A stretch of 16,399 nt of DNA, taken from assembly GCA_019314185.1 (NCBI GenBank), contig JAFCZU010000079.1, positions 1-16,399 on the forward strand, written 5' to 3'. The DNA is from Deltaproteobacteria bacterium (GTDB taxonomy: Bacteria; Desulfobacterota; Desulfobacteria; Desulfobacterales; ETH-SRB1). This document shows positions 10,469-16,399 of the stretch, one piece after another. Under the pieces are notes generated by a model. That model did not search any database. It was not told where the DNA came from and saw only the letters and a list, made by a program, of their open reading frames with translations. The first letter of the stretch is position 1. Each line of letters starts with the position of its first letter. The position numbers and the translations under genes were made by a program.

Positions 10469-10804
10469 TTACTTTATCTCAACCTGAGCTCCCGCTGCTT
10501 CTAACTGAGCTTTTATTTTCTCTGCATCTTCCTTAGCAATCCCTTCTTTAACCGGAGCAGGAACCCCATCTACAAGAGTTTTGGCTTCTTTCAGCCCTAA
10601 GCTAGTAATAGCCCGCACTTCTTTGATAACCTGAATCTTCTTGTCACCAAAACTAATCAGTATAACATCAACTTCTGTCTTTTCTTCTTCCTTTGCACCA
10701 GCATCAACAGGACCTGCTGCCATCATTGCAACCGGAGCTGCTGCGGAAACACCAAATTTTTCTTCCATCTCTTTAACAAGTTCTGACAATTCAAGCACCG
10801 ACAT
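10469..10804 (-). CDS. rplL: 50S ribosomal protein L7/L12, apparently lacking the usual N-terminal ~16 residues
   Basis: L7/L12 forms the flexible stalk that recruits and activates translational GTPases; its N-terminal helices dimerise and bind L10. The only usable start, the ATG at 10802-10804, gives [20 protein letters not shown] and 111 residues, against roughly 120-128 in relatives. The hinge (about 22-44) and the C-terminal factor-binding domain, with [13 protein letters not shown] and LGLKEAK, are intact. Family members normally have about 16 more residues before MSVLELSEL. Here the upstream in-frame codons read M-I-I-L-stop-Q-stop-F-C-N-I-A-N before this Met. No Shine-Dalgarno is visible. 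A 162-bp inverted-repeat element begins 43 nt upstream of the start. rplJ lies 268 nt upstream, so translational coupling looks unlikely. Confidence 0.93.
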   Translation of the reverse strand: MSVLELSELVKEMEEKFGVSAAAPVAMMAAGPVDAGAKEEEKTEVDVILISFGDKKIQVIKEVRAITSLGLKEAKTLVDGVPAPVKEGIAKEDAEKIKAQLEAAGAQVEIK

Positions 10805-10846
10805 ATTTGCTATATTGCAAAATTATTGTTATAGAATAATCATAAG

Positions 10847-11008
10847 CGTTCACGGAACGTTGAAATTGGAAATTTGGCCTTCATGCTTTTGTACTGTTAA
10901 TGAACGCATTCAATTTGGGGCCGAGTTTCATCCCTAACTGTGCATGCACACACGCAAACAGGTCTCCCAAATTTCTACTTTCCAATTTCAAGTTTCAAGC
11001 CGTGAACG
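10847..11008. repeat. 162-bp inverted-repeat (MITE-like) element in the rplJ-rplL gap
   Basis: The left end reads CGTTCACGG then TTGAAATTGGA and AAATTTGG. The reverse complement of the right end reads CGTTCACGG, CTTGAAATTGGAAAG and AAATTTGG in the same order, with small gaps. The ends therefore form terminal inverted repeats of about 30 bp around a non-coding centre. It is distinct in sequence from the copy 1-4 family, though both carry TTGAAATTGG near an end. It fills most of the gap and ends 43 nt from the rplL start. Confidence 0.8.
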
Positions 11009-11038
11009 GCTGCGAATAATCTTATTAAAATTTGAAGA

Positions 11039-11062
11039 ATTCATAAAAAATCGAATTCATCA
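11039..11062. repeat. Short AT-rich stem-loop motif, copy b
   Basis: The run ATTCATAAAAAATCGAATTC matches the motif at 10160-10182 with one base change and one inserted base. It lies 10 nt downstream of the rplJ stop codon. GAATTC on both sides of the A-run could pair weakly. It is not a convincing terminator, because transcription must continue into rplL. Confidence 0.5.
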
Positions 11063-11072
11063 GATGTCAGTT

Positions 11073-11594
11073 TTATGCGGCTTCTTTTTGTTCCTTTATT
11101 GCCTGAAGAACATTCAGCATTCTTTTTGGAGCGTCAGCCAGCACGCGCACAAAGGCAGTTGGCACACCAGCCATTACCGAAAGAAGCTGTCCCAGAAGCA
11201 CATCACGTGAAGGCAGTATTGACAGCGCCTTTATTGCGCTTAAATCAAGTAACTTACCATCCATGATACCAATTTTAATTCCAAGTTTTTCATTCTTTTC
11301 AGCAAATCCGACCAGCACTTTCGCTATAGCAACAGGATCATTATAACTTAACGCAATAGCACTGGGACCTTTAAAGTACTCCTTTATCAATGCAATGTCA
11401 CTTTCTTCAGAAGCTTTGACAAGAAGCGAATTCTTTACAACCTTATATTCACTATTGGTCTCTCTGAGCTTCCTGCGTAAAACACTGGTTGTTGCAACAT
11501 CAAGACCTTTATAATCGGTTACAAACACAGCTTTGGACTTTGAAAATCTTTTACGCAGATCCTCAACAATTGTTTTCTTTTTATCGATTTTCAA
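11073..11594 (-). CDS. rplJ: 50S ribosomal protein L10
   Basis: L10 anchors the L7/L12 dimers to 23S rRNA at the stalk base and, with L12, represses its own operon by binding the leader RNA. The protein has 173 residues, typical of the family. The start is TTG (11592-11594), giving MKIDKKKTIVEDLRKRF, supported by a consensus AGGAGG (11603-11608) eight bases upstream; no suitable ATG lies nearby. The N-terminal rRNA-binding domain includes FVTDYKGLDVATTSVLRRKLRE (about 24-45) and KNSLL (about 56-60). The C-terminal helix MLNVLQAIKEQKEAA is the L7/L12-binding region. The L10 leader lies about 100 nt upstream. Confidence 0.98.
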   Translation of the reverse strand: MKIDKKKTIVEDLRKRFSKSKAVFVTDYKGLDVATTSVLRRKLRETNSEYKVVKNSLLVKASEESDIALIKEYFKGPSAIALSYNDPVAIAKVLVGFAEKNEKLGIKIGIMDGKLLDLSAIKALSILPSRDVLLGQLLSVMAGVPTAFVRVLADAPKRMLNVLQAIKEQKEAA

Positions 11595-11692
11595 AAACTA
11601 CACCTCCTTTCTTCTGTAAAAAAACCAGAGGCAACAATTAAATCTTGCAGACTTTTTTTCAACATTAACATAAAAAATCTCCAGATATTAAA

Positions 11693-11751
11693 CTGTCTCA
11701 GTAGGCCGGCAATGCCGATTAAACAATAAATGTGCCTACGGTCTTTGACAG
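11693..11751 (-). ncRNA. L10 leader: autoregulatory RNA upstream of rplJ
   Basis: On the minus strand the region folds as an outer stem CTGTC/GACAG, then AAAGACC, a stem GTAGGC/GCCTAC, an internal TTTAAT, and a tip hairpin CGGC-ATT-GCCG, closing with TACTGAG. This arrangement (AGACCGTAGG...TTAAT...CCTACTGAG) matches the known bacterial L10 leader, which binds the L10-L12 complex and reduces rplJL expression. It sits 99 nt upstream of the rplJ start, the expected place. The assignment is by motif and position. Confidence 0.78.
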
Positions 11752-11775
11752 AAAATTATGATTCAACACAAAATG

Positions 11776-11838
11776 AAAAATGAGAAATGAAATATTAAAA
11801 CAAACTTTCCATCTTACATCCTTCATTTCTCACTTTTT
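11776..11838. repeat. Inverted repeat in the rplA-rplJ gap
   Basis: The arms AAAAATGAGAAATGAA (from 11776) and TTCATTTCTCACTTTTT (11822-11838) are complementary but for one base, with a spacer of about 30 nt. On the minus strand the second arm runs into a T-rich stretch. It could therefore be a weak terminator for rplKA or a small repetitive palindrome. It lies just upstream of the L10 leader. Confidence 0.6.
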
Positions 11839-11850
11839 TATTAGTAACTG

Positions 11851-11869
11851 CTCAGGTTATCAGCCTGAG
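11851..11869. other. Small hairpin and palindromes in the 426-nt rplA-rplJ gap
   Basis: CTCAGG and CCTGAG flank a 7-nt loop (TTATCAG). Farther along the gap there is another arm pair, GTAAACTG (11873-11880) and CAGTTTAC (11926-11933), and a perfect 15-nt odd palindrome AATAGTCAGACTATT (11937-11951). No coding frame is seen between 11595 and 12020. A promoter for rplJ is expected here, but I cannot place one with confidence. Confidence 0.5.
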
Positions 11870-12020
11870 TCTGTAAACTGAAAGATAACCGATATACCCC
11901 CAACGTCAAAAGCCATATTGAGAAACAGTTTACTTAAATAGTCAGACTATTATCGAGTTTTGTAGGTATTTTTTCTAAAAACCTTTAACCTGTCTACCTG
12001 AACAATTACTTTTATTATAG

Positions 12021-12725
12021 TTAATCGGCTATGTCCTTAATACTTGCGGTATCTATCTTAATTCCAGGACCCATGGTTGTTGAGATTACAATACCTTTCA
12101 AATAGATTCCCTTACTGGAAGCAGGTTTAAGTCGAACAACCGCTTCAATCAGGGCAGATAGATTCTGAATAATTTTCTCCGCACCAAAAGAAACCTTACC
12201 AACAGGAGCGTGAATTATCCCCGCCTTTTCAACTCTAAAATCAATTTTTCCTGCCTTGAGATCGTTTACAGCCCTGGCAATATCAAAAGTGACTGTTCCA
12301 GTTTTTGCATTAGGCATAAGTCCTCTTGGACCAAGAAGTCTTCCTATCTTTCCAACCAAACCCATCATATCCGGAGTTGCAACTGCCTTATCAAAACCAA
12401 GCCATCCGCCTTTAATCTTTTCAATCAAATCGTCATTCCCAACAAAATCAGCACCGGCATCAAGTGCCTCTTGTTCCTTCTCTCCCTTTGAGAACACAAG
12501 GACTTTTATCTCCTTGCCAAGTCCATTAGGCAAAACCACTGTCCCTCGAATCATCTGATCAGCATGCCTTGGATCAACTCCAAGACGAATCGCAATATCA
12601 ATGGTTTCATCAAATTTTGTATAAGATAAATCTATTGCCTTTTGAACAGCCTCGGCAGAAGCAAGCATTGTCTCGCCGGTTATCTTTTCTCTTGATTTTA
12701 AATATTTCTTACCATGCTTCGACAT
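12021..12725 (-). CDS. rplA: 50S ribosomal protein L1
   Basis: L1 forms the mobile L1 stalk at the E site of the 50S subunit and, in many bacteria, represses rplK-rplA translation. The start is the ATG at 12723-12725, giving [15 protein letters not shown] and 234 residues, the family length. A longer reading from 12845 would add 40 unrelated residues from non-coding DNA. AAGGAG is present upstream but about 14 nt away, a long spacing. Conserved stretches include [36 protein letters not shown] and the C-terminal [20 protein letters not shown]. Unlike the tight rplK-rplA pairing of most bacteria, a 550-nt gap with repeats separates it from rplK. Confidence 0.98.
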   Translation of the reverse strand: MSKHGKKYLKSREKITGETMLASAEAVQKAIDLSYTKFDETIDIAIRLGVDPRHADQMIRGTVVLPNGLGKEIKVLVFSKGEKEQEALDAGADFVGNDDLIEKIKGGWLGFDKAVATPDMMGLVGKIGRLLGPRGLMPNAKTGTVTFDIARAVNDLKAGKIDFRVEKAGIIHAPVGKVSFGAEKIIQNLSALIEAVVRLKPASSKGIYLKGIVISTTMGPGIKIDTASIKDIAD

Positions 12726-12757
12726 TTTTTTGTTATATACTCCTTGTCTCTTTAAGG

Positions 12758-13273
12758 GTTCACTCAAAAATAAGTTCGCAGAATCGGCGCTCAAATTTAA
12801 GTTAAGTTTAGTCGATATAGTCGAGCAAAACACAAGTAATAGCAATCTGTTTTAAGCTTCTTGCGCCCGCCCCCCGCACCATGAAACCTTTAAAAATGTT
12901 CAATTTTGCCTACCCCGTTAAATCTGTTTTTATATTTAATTAGGGTTCAAGTTCAAGGAAAGCAACCAAATTTTAAATCATGTTTAACCGCAAGAATATA
13001 TTAATTAAAAATGTTGAATTAAAATTGGATTTTTCCCCTTCATTCACAATTAAAAACTCAAAATTATATTTAAGCCTGACACTTGAATTGGGCAAAAAGG
13101 GACGTTTTACAAAGGTCTCATCATGCAACAATCTGACTAATTAACTGTATTTTTTATTAAAATTTAAAAACAGCTAATTTAAGTCAATACGTCTGACCCG
13201 AACCAGGTATTGAAAATCCGCCAAAAATGCCTGAAGCTAAAATATGAAAATGTGAAATTATTTTTGAGTGAAC
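12758..13273. repeat. Outer inverted-repeat pair bracketing the rplK-rplA gap
   Basis: GTTCACTCAAAAATAA occurs at 12758-12773, and its exact reverse complement occurs at 13258-13273. The match extends over five of the next six bases. The arms enclose 484 nt that include repeat copy 4; the right arm ends 2 nt from the rplK stop codon. No reading frame of note lies between them. The 550-nt gap (12726-13275) otherwise holds a G-rich tract on the minus strand (12862-12880) and a doubled TAGTCGA. Confidence 0.75.
12881..13121 (+). repeat. Intergenic inverted-repeat element, copy 4 (rplK-rplA gap)
   Basis: This 241-bp element is related to copies 2 and 3: it shares ATGTTCAATTTTGCCT, TTCAAGGAAAGCAACCAAAT, CTCAAAATTATATTTAAGCC and TTGGGCAAAAAGGGACGTTT. 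The outer ends differ from the other copies (ATGAAACCTTTAAAAATGTT on the left), but the right end, reverse-complemented, reads ATGAGACCTTTGTAAAACGT. The two ends of this copy have therefore diverged together and still pair. Confidence 0.85.
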
Positions 13274-13275
13274 AC

Positions 13276-13698
13276 TTAGACAACCTCAATTCCCATACTT
13301 CTCGCTGTACCTCCAATTATCCTGCAAGCAGCATCCAAATCATTAGCATTCAAATCAACCATTTTCTGCTTGGCGATCTCTTCTACTTGTTGCAGAGTAA
13401 CCTTGCCGACCTTATCACGTTTTGGATCACCTGCCCCTTTTGCGACCTTTGCCGCCTGTTTCAAAAGTACGGCAGCCGGCGGAGTTTTGGTTATAAATGT
13501 AAATGTTTTATCCTGAAAAACAGTTATTACAACCGGTATTATCATCCCTTCATCATTAGCTGTTCTTGCATTAAAAGCTTTACAAAAATCCATTATGTTT
13601 ACCCCGTGCTGCCCTAATGCGGGACCAATGGGAGGAGATGGATTAGCTTTACCAGCGGTAACTTGTAACTTTATTTGCGCAATAATCTTTTTTGCCAT
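13276..13698 (-). CDS. rplK: 50S ribosomal protein L11
   Basis: L11 binds the GTPase-associated region of 23S rRNA next to the L10-L12 stalk and takes part in factor function and in RelA activation. The protein has 140 residues, the usual length. It starts [13 protein letters not shown] at the ATG at 13696-13698, after AGGAG. The proline-rich N-terminal domain ([22 protein letters not shown], about 19-40) and the rRNA-binding C-terminal domain ending in [16 protein letters not shown] are typical. nusG is 43 nt upstream. Confidence 0.99.
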   Translation of the reverse strand: MAKKIIAQIKLQVTAGKANPSPPIGPALGQHGVNIMDFCKAFNARTANDEGMIIPVVITVFQDKTFTFITKTPPAAVLLKQAAKVAKGAGDPKRDKVGKVTLQQVEEIAKQKMVDLNANDLDAACRIIGGTARSMGIEVV

Positions 13699-13741
13699 TT
13701 TCTCTTTTTACTCCTAAAATAGATATGTCCATAGAACATCT

Positions 13742-14272
13742 CTATATCTTTGTGACTTGCACGAATTCCAATTCAACAGGTGTTGATCGGCCAAATATGC
13801 TCACCAGAACCTTAATTTTCCCCTTCTCAGGATTAACATCTGCGACCACACCATTAAAGTTTGTAAAAGGCCCATCAATCACACGAACTTCATCTCCTGA
13901 TTCAAACAGGAATTTGGGCTGTGGTTTTAACTTACCTGCTTCCATGCGACTTAATATCTTCTGGGCATCCTCATCTGAAATGGGAGCCGGCTTTTCTCTT
14001 CCTCCCAAAAAACCGCTAACTTTGGCTGTATCATTAATCAGGTACCAGGTTTCATCATTAAGTTCCATCCTTACCAAAATATATCCTGGATAAAATTTGC
14101 GCGAAGATTCCTTTCTTTTCCCTTTAACAAGCTCAACTATCTGCTCTGTCGGCACAATAACTTCGCCGAATTTCTCTCTATGAGGGGAAGAAGCAATTCG
14201 TTCTTCCAAGGCCATTTTGACCTTGCTTTCAAACCCTGAATACACATGGACTACATACCATTTAAGAGCCAC
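13742..14272 (-). CDS. nusG: Transcription termination/antitermination factor NusG
   Basis: NusG binds the beta' clamp of elongating RNA polymerase and links it to Rho or to the ribosome. The protein has 176 residues. It has an NGN domain (about 4-110: KWYVVHVYSGFE, then KFYPGYILVRM) and a KOW domain (about 126-173: GDEVRVIDGPFTNFNGVV). The start is GTG (14270-14272), giving MALKWYVVHVYSG, with GAGGAGG five or so bases upstream. An ATG four bases upstream is out of frame. It follows secE by 16 nt, the usual secE-nusG pairing. Confidence 0.98.
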   Translation of the reverse strand: MALKWYVVHVYSGFESKVKMALEERIASSPHREKFGEVIVPTEQIVELVKGKRKESSRKFYPGYILVRMELNDETWYLINDTAKVSGFLGGREKPAPISDEDAQKILSRMEAGKLKPQPKFLFESGDEVRVIDGPFTNFNGVVADVNPEKGKIKVLVSIFGRSTPVELEFVQVTKI

Positions 14273-14288
14273 TCATTCCTCCTCAATT

Positions 14289-14684
14289 CTATTGAATAAA
14301 AACACGTACCAGGCTTGACAAGCCAATATCGACCACTCCGAGGAATAATGATATTATCATAACAAGGACAATCACAACAACAGTAGAACCGATGGTCTGC
14401 TTACGTGTTGGCCATGTCACCTTTTTAAGCTCAACCTTAACTTCCCGCAGGAATTGCAATCCTTTATCAAGGATACTTATATTCTGCCTTACTATTGAAA
14501 ATTTTGATATACTCGAACGTTTTTTTTGTGGCAAAACCTGCTTTTTTGTCTCCTGTAAAAAGCCAGTGCTCGAAGCTGCTTTTTTTGCAGAAGCACCACT
14601 ATTCAATTGAGAAGATGCAGCAATATCGACTTTTTTTTTGTCTTTCTTTTTGCCTGGATGTTTTTTTCTTTGTAACCGTCCCAT
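14289..14684 (-). CDS. secE: Preprotein translocase subunit SecE
   Basis: SecE clamps the SecY channel in the inner membrane. The C-terminal part has the family core: an amphipathic helix FLREVKVELKKVTWPTRKQT (78-97, with W91-P92) followed by one membrane span at about 99-123. At 131 residues it is longer than minimal one-span SecE proteins (about 60-70). The extra N-terminal 65 residues are rich in lysine, serine and alanine, look disordered and contain no predicted span. The start is the ATG at 14682-14684 with GGGAG four bases upstream. Confidence 0.95.
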   Translation of the reverse strand: MGRLQRKKHPGKKKDKKKVDIAASSQLNSGASAKKAASSTGFLQETKKQVLPQKKRSSISKFSIVRQNISILDKGLQFLREVKVELKKVTWPTRKQTIGSTVVVIVLVMIISLFLGVVDIGLSSLVRVFIQ

Positions 14685-14731
14685 TATGCTCCCGAGAACT
14701 ATGGATGCTAAAGATTATGCTTTAATCAAGC

Positions 14732-14752
14732 TGTTAGCTTTTAACTTTTAGC
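14732..14752 (+). repeat. Heptamer repeats TGTTAGC-TTTTAAC-TTTTAGC
   Basis: Three consecutive 7-mers of the form NNTTAGC (one reads NNTTAAC) lie in the secE-tRNA-Trp gap. They are the inverted counterpart of the array at 14869-14896. The 243-nt gap (14685-14927) holds no gene. Confidence 0.6.
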
Positions 14753-14868
14753 ACTATAGTTTCAATATGTTGATAGAGTCCAACATTTCACCAAATGAGT
14801 GAAAATCGAATCGCCGGCAACCACCCGAAATAATACCTGCCGCGACAGTGCGCAAGCACGTTGAGAGA

Positions 14869-14896
14869 GCTAACCGCTAATTGCTAAGAGCTAATC
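14869..14896 (-). repeat. Four tandem heptamers with invariant TTAGC
   Basis: Read on the minus strand the units are GATTAGC, TCTTAGC, AATTAGC and GGTTAGC: five fixed bases and two free ones, repeated four times. Two further CTTAGNN units on the plus strand (14903-14916) follow, and CTAAGA/TCTTAG could pair. The array lies about 30 nt downstream of tRNA-Trp. Confidence 0.75.
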
Positions 14897-14927
14897 GCTC
14901 ATCTTAGGTCTTAGATTGTCTCAAAGA

Positions 14928-15003
14928 TGGCAGGCCAGGAGGGATTCGAACCCCCAACACCCGGATTTGGAGTCCGACGCTCTACCGTTAGAGCTACTGG
15001 CCT
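14928..15003 (-). tRNA. trnW: tRNA-Trp, anticodon CCA
   Basis: This is a 76-nt cloverleaf with the 3' CCA encoded. The acceptor stem AGGCCAG pairs with CTGGCCT and the discriminator base is G. The D-arm is GCTC...GAGC, the anticodon loop CTCCAAA sits between TCGGA and TCCGG, and the T-loop is TTCGAAT. It lies between rpmG and secE, a position common for trnW in proteobacteria. Confidence 0.97.
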
Positions 15004-15021
15004 GCATTGACTTTTCCAACA

Positions 15022-15171
15022 TCACTTGGTTTCTTTATGCAAAGTATGTTTTCTGCAAAACCTGCAGTATTTACTAAATTCGAGCTTATCAGGTGTAGTA
15101 CGTTTATTCTTTGTAGTCGTATAATTTCTTCTTTTACACTCACTACACGCAAGAGTAACATTTATTCTCAC
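15022..15171 (-). CDS. rpmG: 50S ribosomal protein L33 (zinc-binding form)
   Basis: L33 is a small 50S protein near the E site. The 49-residue reading frame begins with GTG (15169-15171) and ends in TGA (15022-15024). It reads [20 protein letters not shown], then [19 protein letters not shown] and a basic tail. The two CxxC pairs (C9/C12 and C36/C39) mark the zinc-binding variant. GGGGAG lies seven bases upstream of the start, which supports GTG. The gene is 18 nt downstream of tuf and 18 nt upstream of tRNA-Trp. Confidence 0.95.
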   Translation of the reverse strand: MRINVTLACSECKRRNYTTTKNKRTTPDKLEFSKYCRFCRKHTLHKETK

Positions 15172-15189
15172 AATCAGACTCCCCTGCCA

Positions 15190-16385
15190 CTATTCAATTA
15201 TTTCGCTTACCACGCCGGCACCAACTGTCCGACCACCTTCCCTTATCGCAAACCTTAACTCCTTCTCCATCGCTATCGGAGTTATCAACTCGGCTTCAAT
15301 ACTTATATTGTCTCCCGGCATTATCATCTCAACACCCTCGGGCAACGTCAATACTCCCGTTACATCCGTCGTCCTGAAATAAAACTGAGGACGGTAACCA
15401 TTGAAAAACGGTGTGTGCCTGCCTCCCTCTTCCTTGCTTAATATATATACCTCGGCCTTAAACTTCGTATGAGGCTTAATAGAACCGGGAACCGCCACTA
15501 CTTGACCACGCTCAACATCCTCGCGCTTTGTACCTCGCAATAAAACGCCTATGTTGTCACCTGCCCGACCTTCATCAAGCAGCTTCCTGAACATCTCAAC
15601 TCCTGTGCAGACAGTCTTTACCGTCGGACGTATTCCTATCAGCTCTACTTCATCACCTACATGTACCACTCCGCGATCAACACGTCCGGTTACTACCGTC
15701 CCACGACCCGATATGCTGAATACATCCTCTATCGGCATTAAAAAAGGCTTGTCTATATCACGCTTCGGCTCAGGTATGAATGAGTCTATCGCATCCATTA
15801 ATTCAAATATGCATTTTGCCTCTTCACTATCAGGATCATCGCTCTCAAGCGCCTTTAAAGCGCTGCCACGTATTATCGGTGTGTCATCCCCTGGAAAATC
15901 ATACTTGTCCAAAAGCTCCCTAAGCTCTAACTCAACAAGCTCTATCAATTCCTCATCATCTACCATGTCGCACTTGTTTAAAAATACCACTATCTGAGGA
16001 ACACCTACCTGACGAGCTAATAGTATGTGCTCACGCGTCTGCGGCATAGGCCCGTCATCAGCGCCTACTACCAATATGGCGCCATCCATCTGCGCCGCAC
16101 CGGTAATCATGTTCTTTATATAATCAGCATGCCCAGGACAGTCCACATGAGCATAATGACGCTTAACCGTCTCGTACACTCAACATGCGCCGTAGCTATG
16201 GTTATACCTCGCTCCTTCTCTTCCGGCGCTTTGTCTATCTCATCAAACGGGATATAATCCGCCATCCCCTTTAAACCCATATGCTTCGTTATCGCCGCAG
16301 TTAACGTGGTCTTACCATGATCTATATGCCCAATAGTCCCTACATTTACATGCGGTTTGGTCCGCTCAAACTTCTCCTTTGCCAT
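15190..16385 (-). pseudogene. tuf: Elongation factor Tu gene with a 2-nt insertion (frameshifted)
   Basis: The gene encodes EF-Tu. It starts at the ATG at 16383-16385 and reads normally through the P-loop GHIDHGKT (19-26) to HVE (residue 69). Two extra bases (CA on the plus strand, 16177-16178) then break the frame. The broken reading stops at 16116. After removing the two bases the protein continues [19 protein letters not shown] with DCPGH (81-85), NKCD (136-139) and a normal C-terminus ending VVSEIIE, in total 397 residues, the family length. Every other motif is intact, so the lesion is either very recent or a sequencing/assembly error. A second tuf starts at the other end of the window. 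Confidence 0.93.
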
Positions 16386-16399
16386 GTTACTGCCCTCCC
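16286..16399. repeat. Terminal direct repeat, right copy (tuf 5' end)
   Basis: Identical to bases 1-114. The window ends exactly where the shared sequence would end or be tested, 14 nt upstream of the tuf start. Confidence 0.95.

Noticed and set aside
11755..11785. A promoter for rplJ (CATAAT at 11755-11760)
   Set aside because: No good -35 box lies at the right distance, and a start there would cut the first stem of the L10 leader.
12726..12845. Longer rplA start giving 40 extra N-terminal residues
   Set aside because: The extra residues match nothing in L1, and the shorter start gives the exact family length and N-terminus.
14869..14916. A CRISPR-like array
   Set aside because: Units are only 7 bp, with no spacers and no cas genes nearby.
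16116..16385. An independent 89-residue protein at the 5' end of tuf
   Set aside because: The first 69 residues are EF-Tu, and the rest is out-of-frame translation after the 2-nt insertion.

Overview
The window is a bacterial translation/transcription core cluster, read entirely from the minus strand. In transcription order (high to low coordinates) it holds tuf (frameshifted), rpmG, tRNA-Trp(CCA), secE, nusG, rplK, rplA, the L10 leader RNA, rplJ, rplL, rpoB, rpoC, rpsL, rpsG and the first 100 nt of a second tuf. Gene order, a proteobacterial-type RpoC with a large trigger-loop insertion, and the L7/L12, S7 and S12 sequence style suggest a sulfate-reducer-like deltaproteobacterium (Desulfobacterota, perhaps Desulfobacterales). 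That placement is inference from the sequence alone. The intergenic DNA is AT-rich.

Region by region: 15.0-16.4 kb encodes EF-Tu with a 2-nt insertion after codon 69, L33 and tRNA-Trp. 13.3-14.7 kb encodes the SecE translocase subunit, NusG and L11. 12.0-12.7 kb encodes L1. 11.6-12.0 kb is a long leader that contains the L10 autoregulatory RNA. 10.5-11.6 kb encodes the L10 and L7/L12 stalk. 1.4-10.1 kb encodes RNA polymerase beta and beta'. 0.2-1.2 kb encodes S12 and S7. fusA, usually found between rpsG and tuf, is absent here.

Two things stand out. First, RpoC carries about 100 extra residues that look like a complete parvulin-type (PpiC/rotamase) peptidyl-prolyl isomerase domain. The insert sits just before the segment that in E. 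coli forms the beta'/omega ppGpp site and leads into the secondary-channel rim helices. Second, the gaps of this normally compact cluster are filled with repeats. A family of about 220-240 bp elements with imperfect terminal inverted repeats lies in the rpoB-rpoC, rplL-rpoB and rplK-rplA gaps, with a truncated inverted copy between rpsL and rpsG. A different 162-bp inverted-repeat element lies directly upstream of rplL. That rplL lacks the usual first ~16 codons and has no Shine-Dalgarno sequence.

Smaller oddities are a perfect 15-bp tandem duplication that adds five residues to S12, a 19-bp tandem duplication over the rpoB stop codon, TTAGC heptamer repeats next to tRNA-Trp, and non-ATG starts for rpoC, rplJ, nusG and rpmG. 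The two window ends are identical over 114 nt (the two tuf 5' ends). This fits duplicated tuf genes, but also fits a contig bounded by a collapsed repeat.
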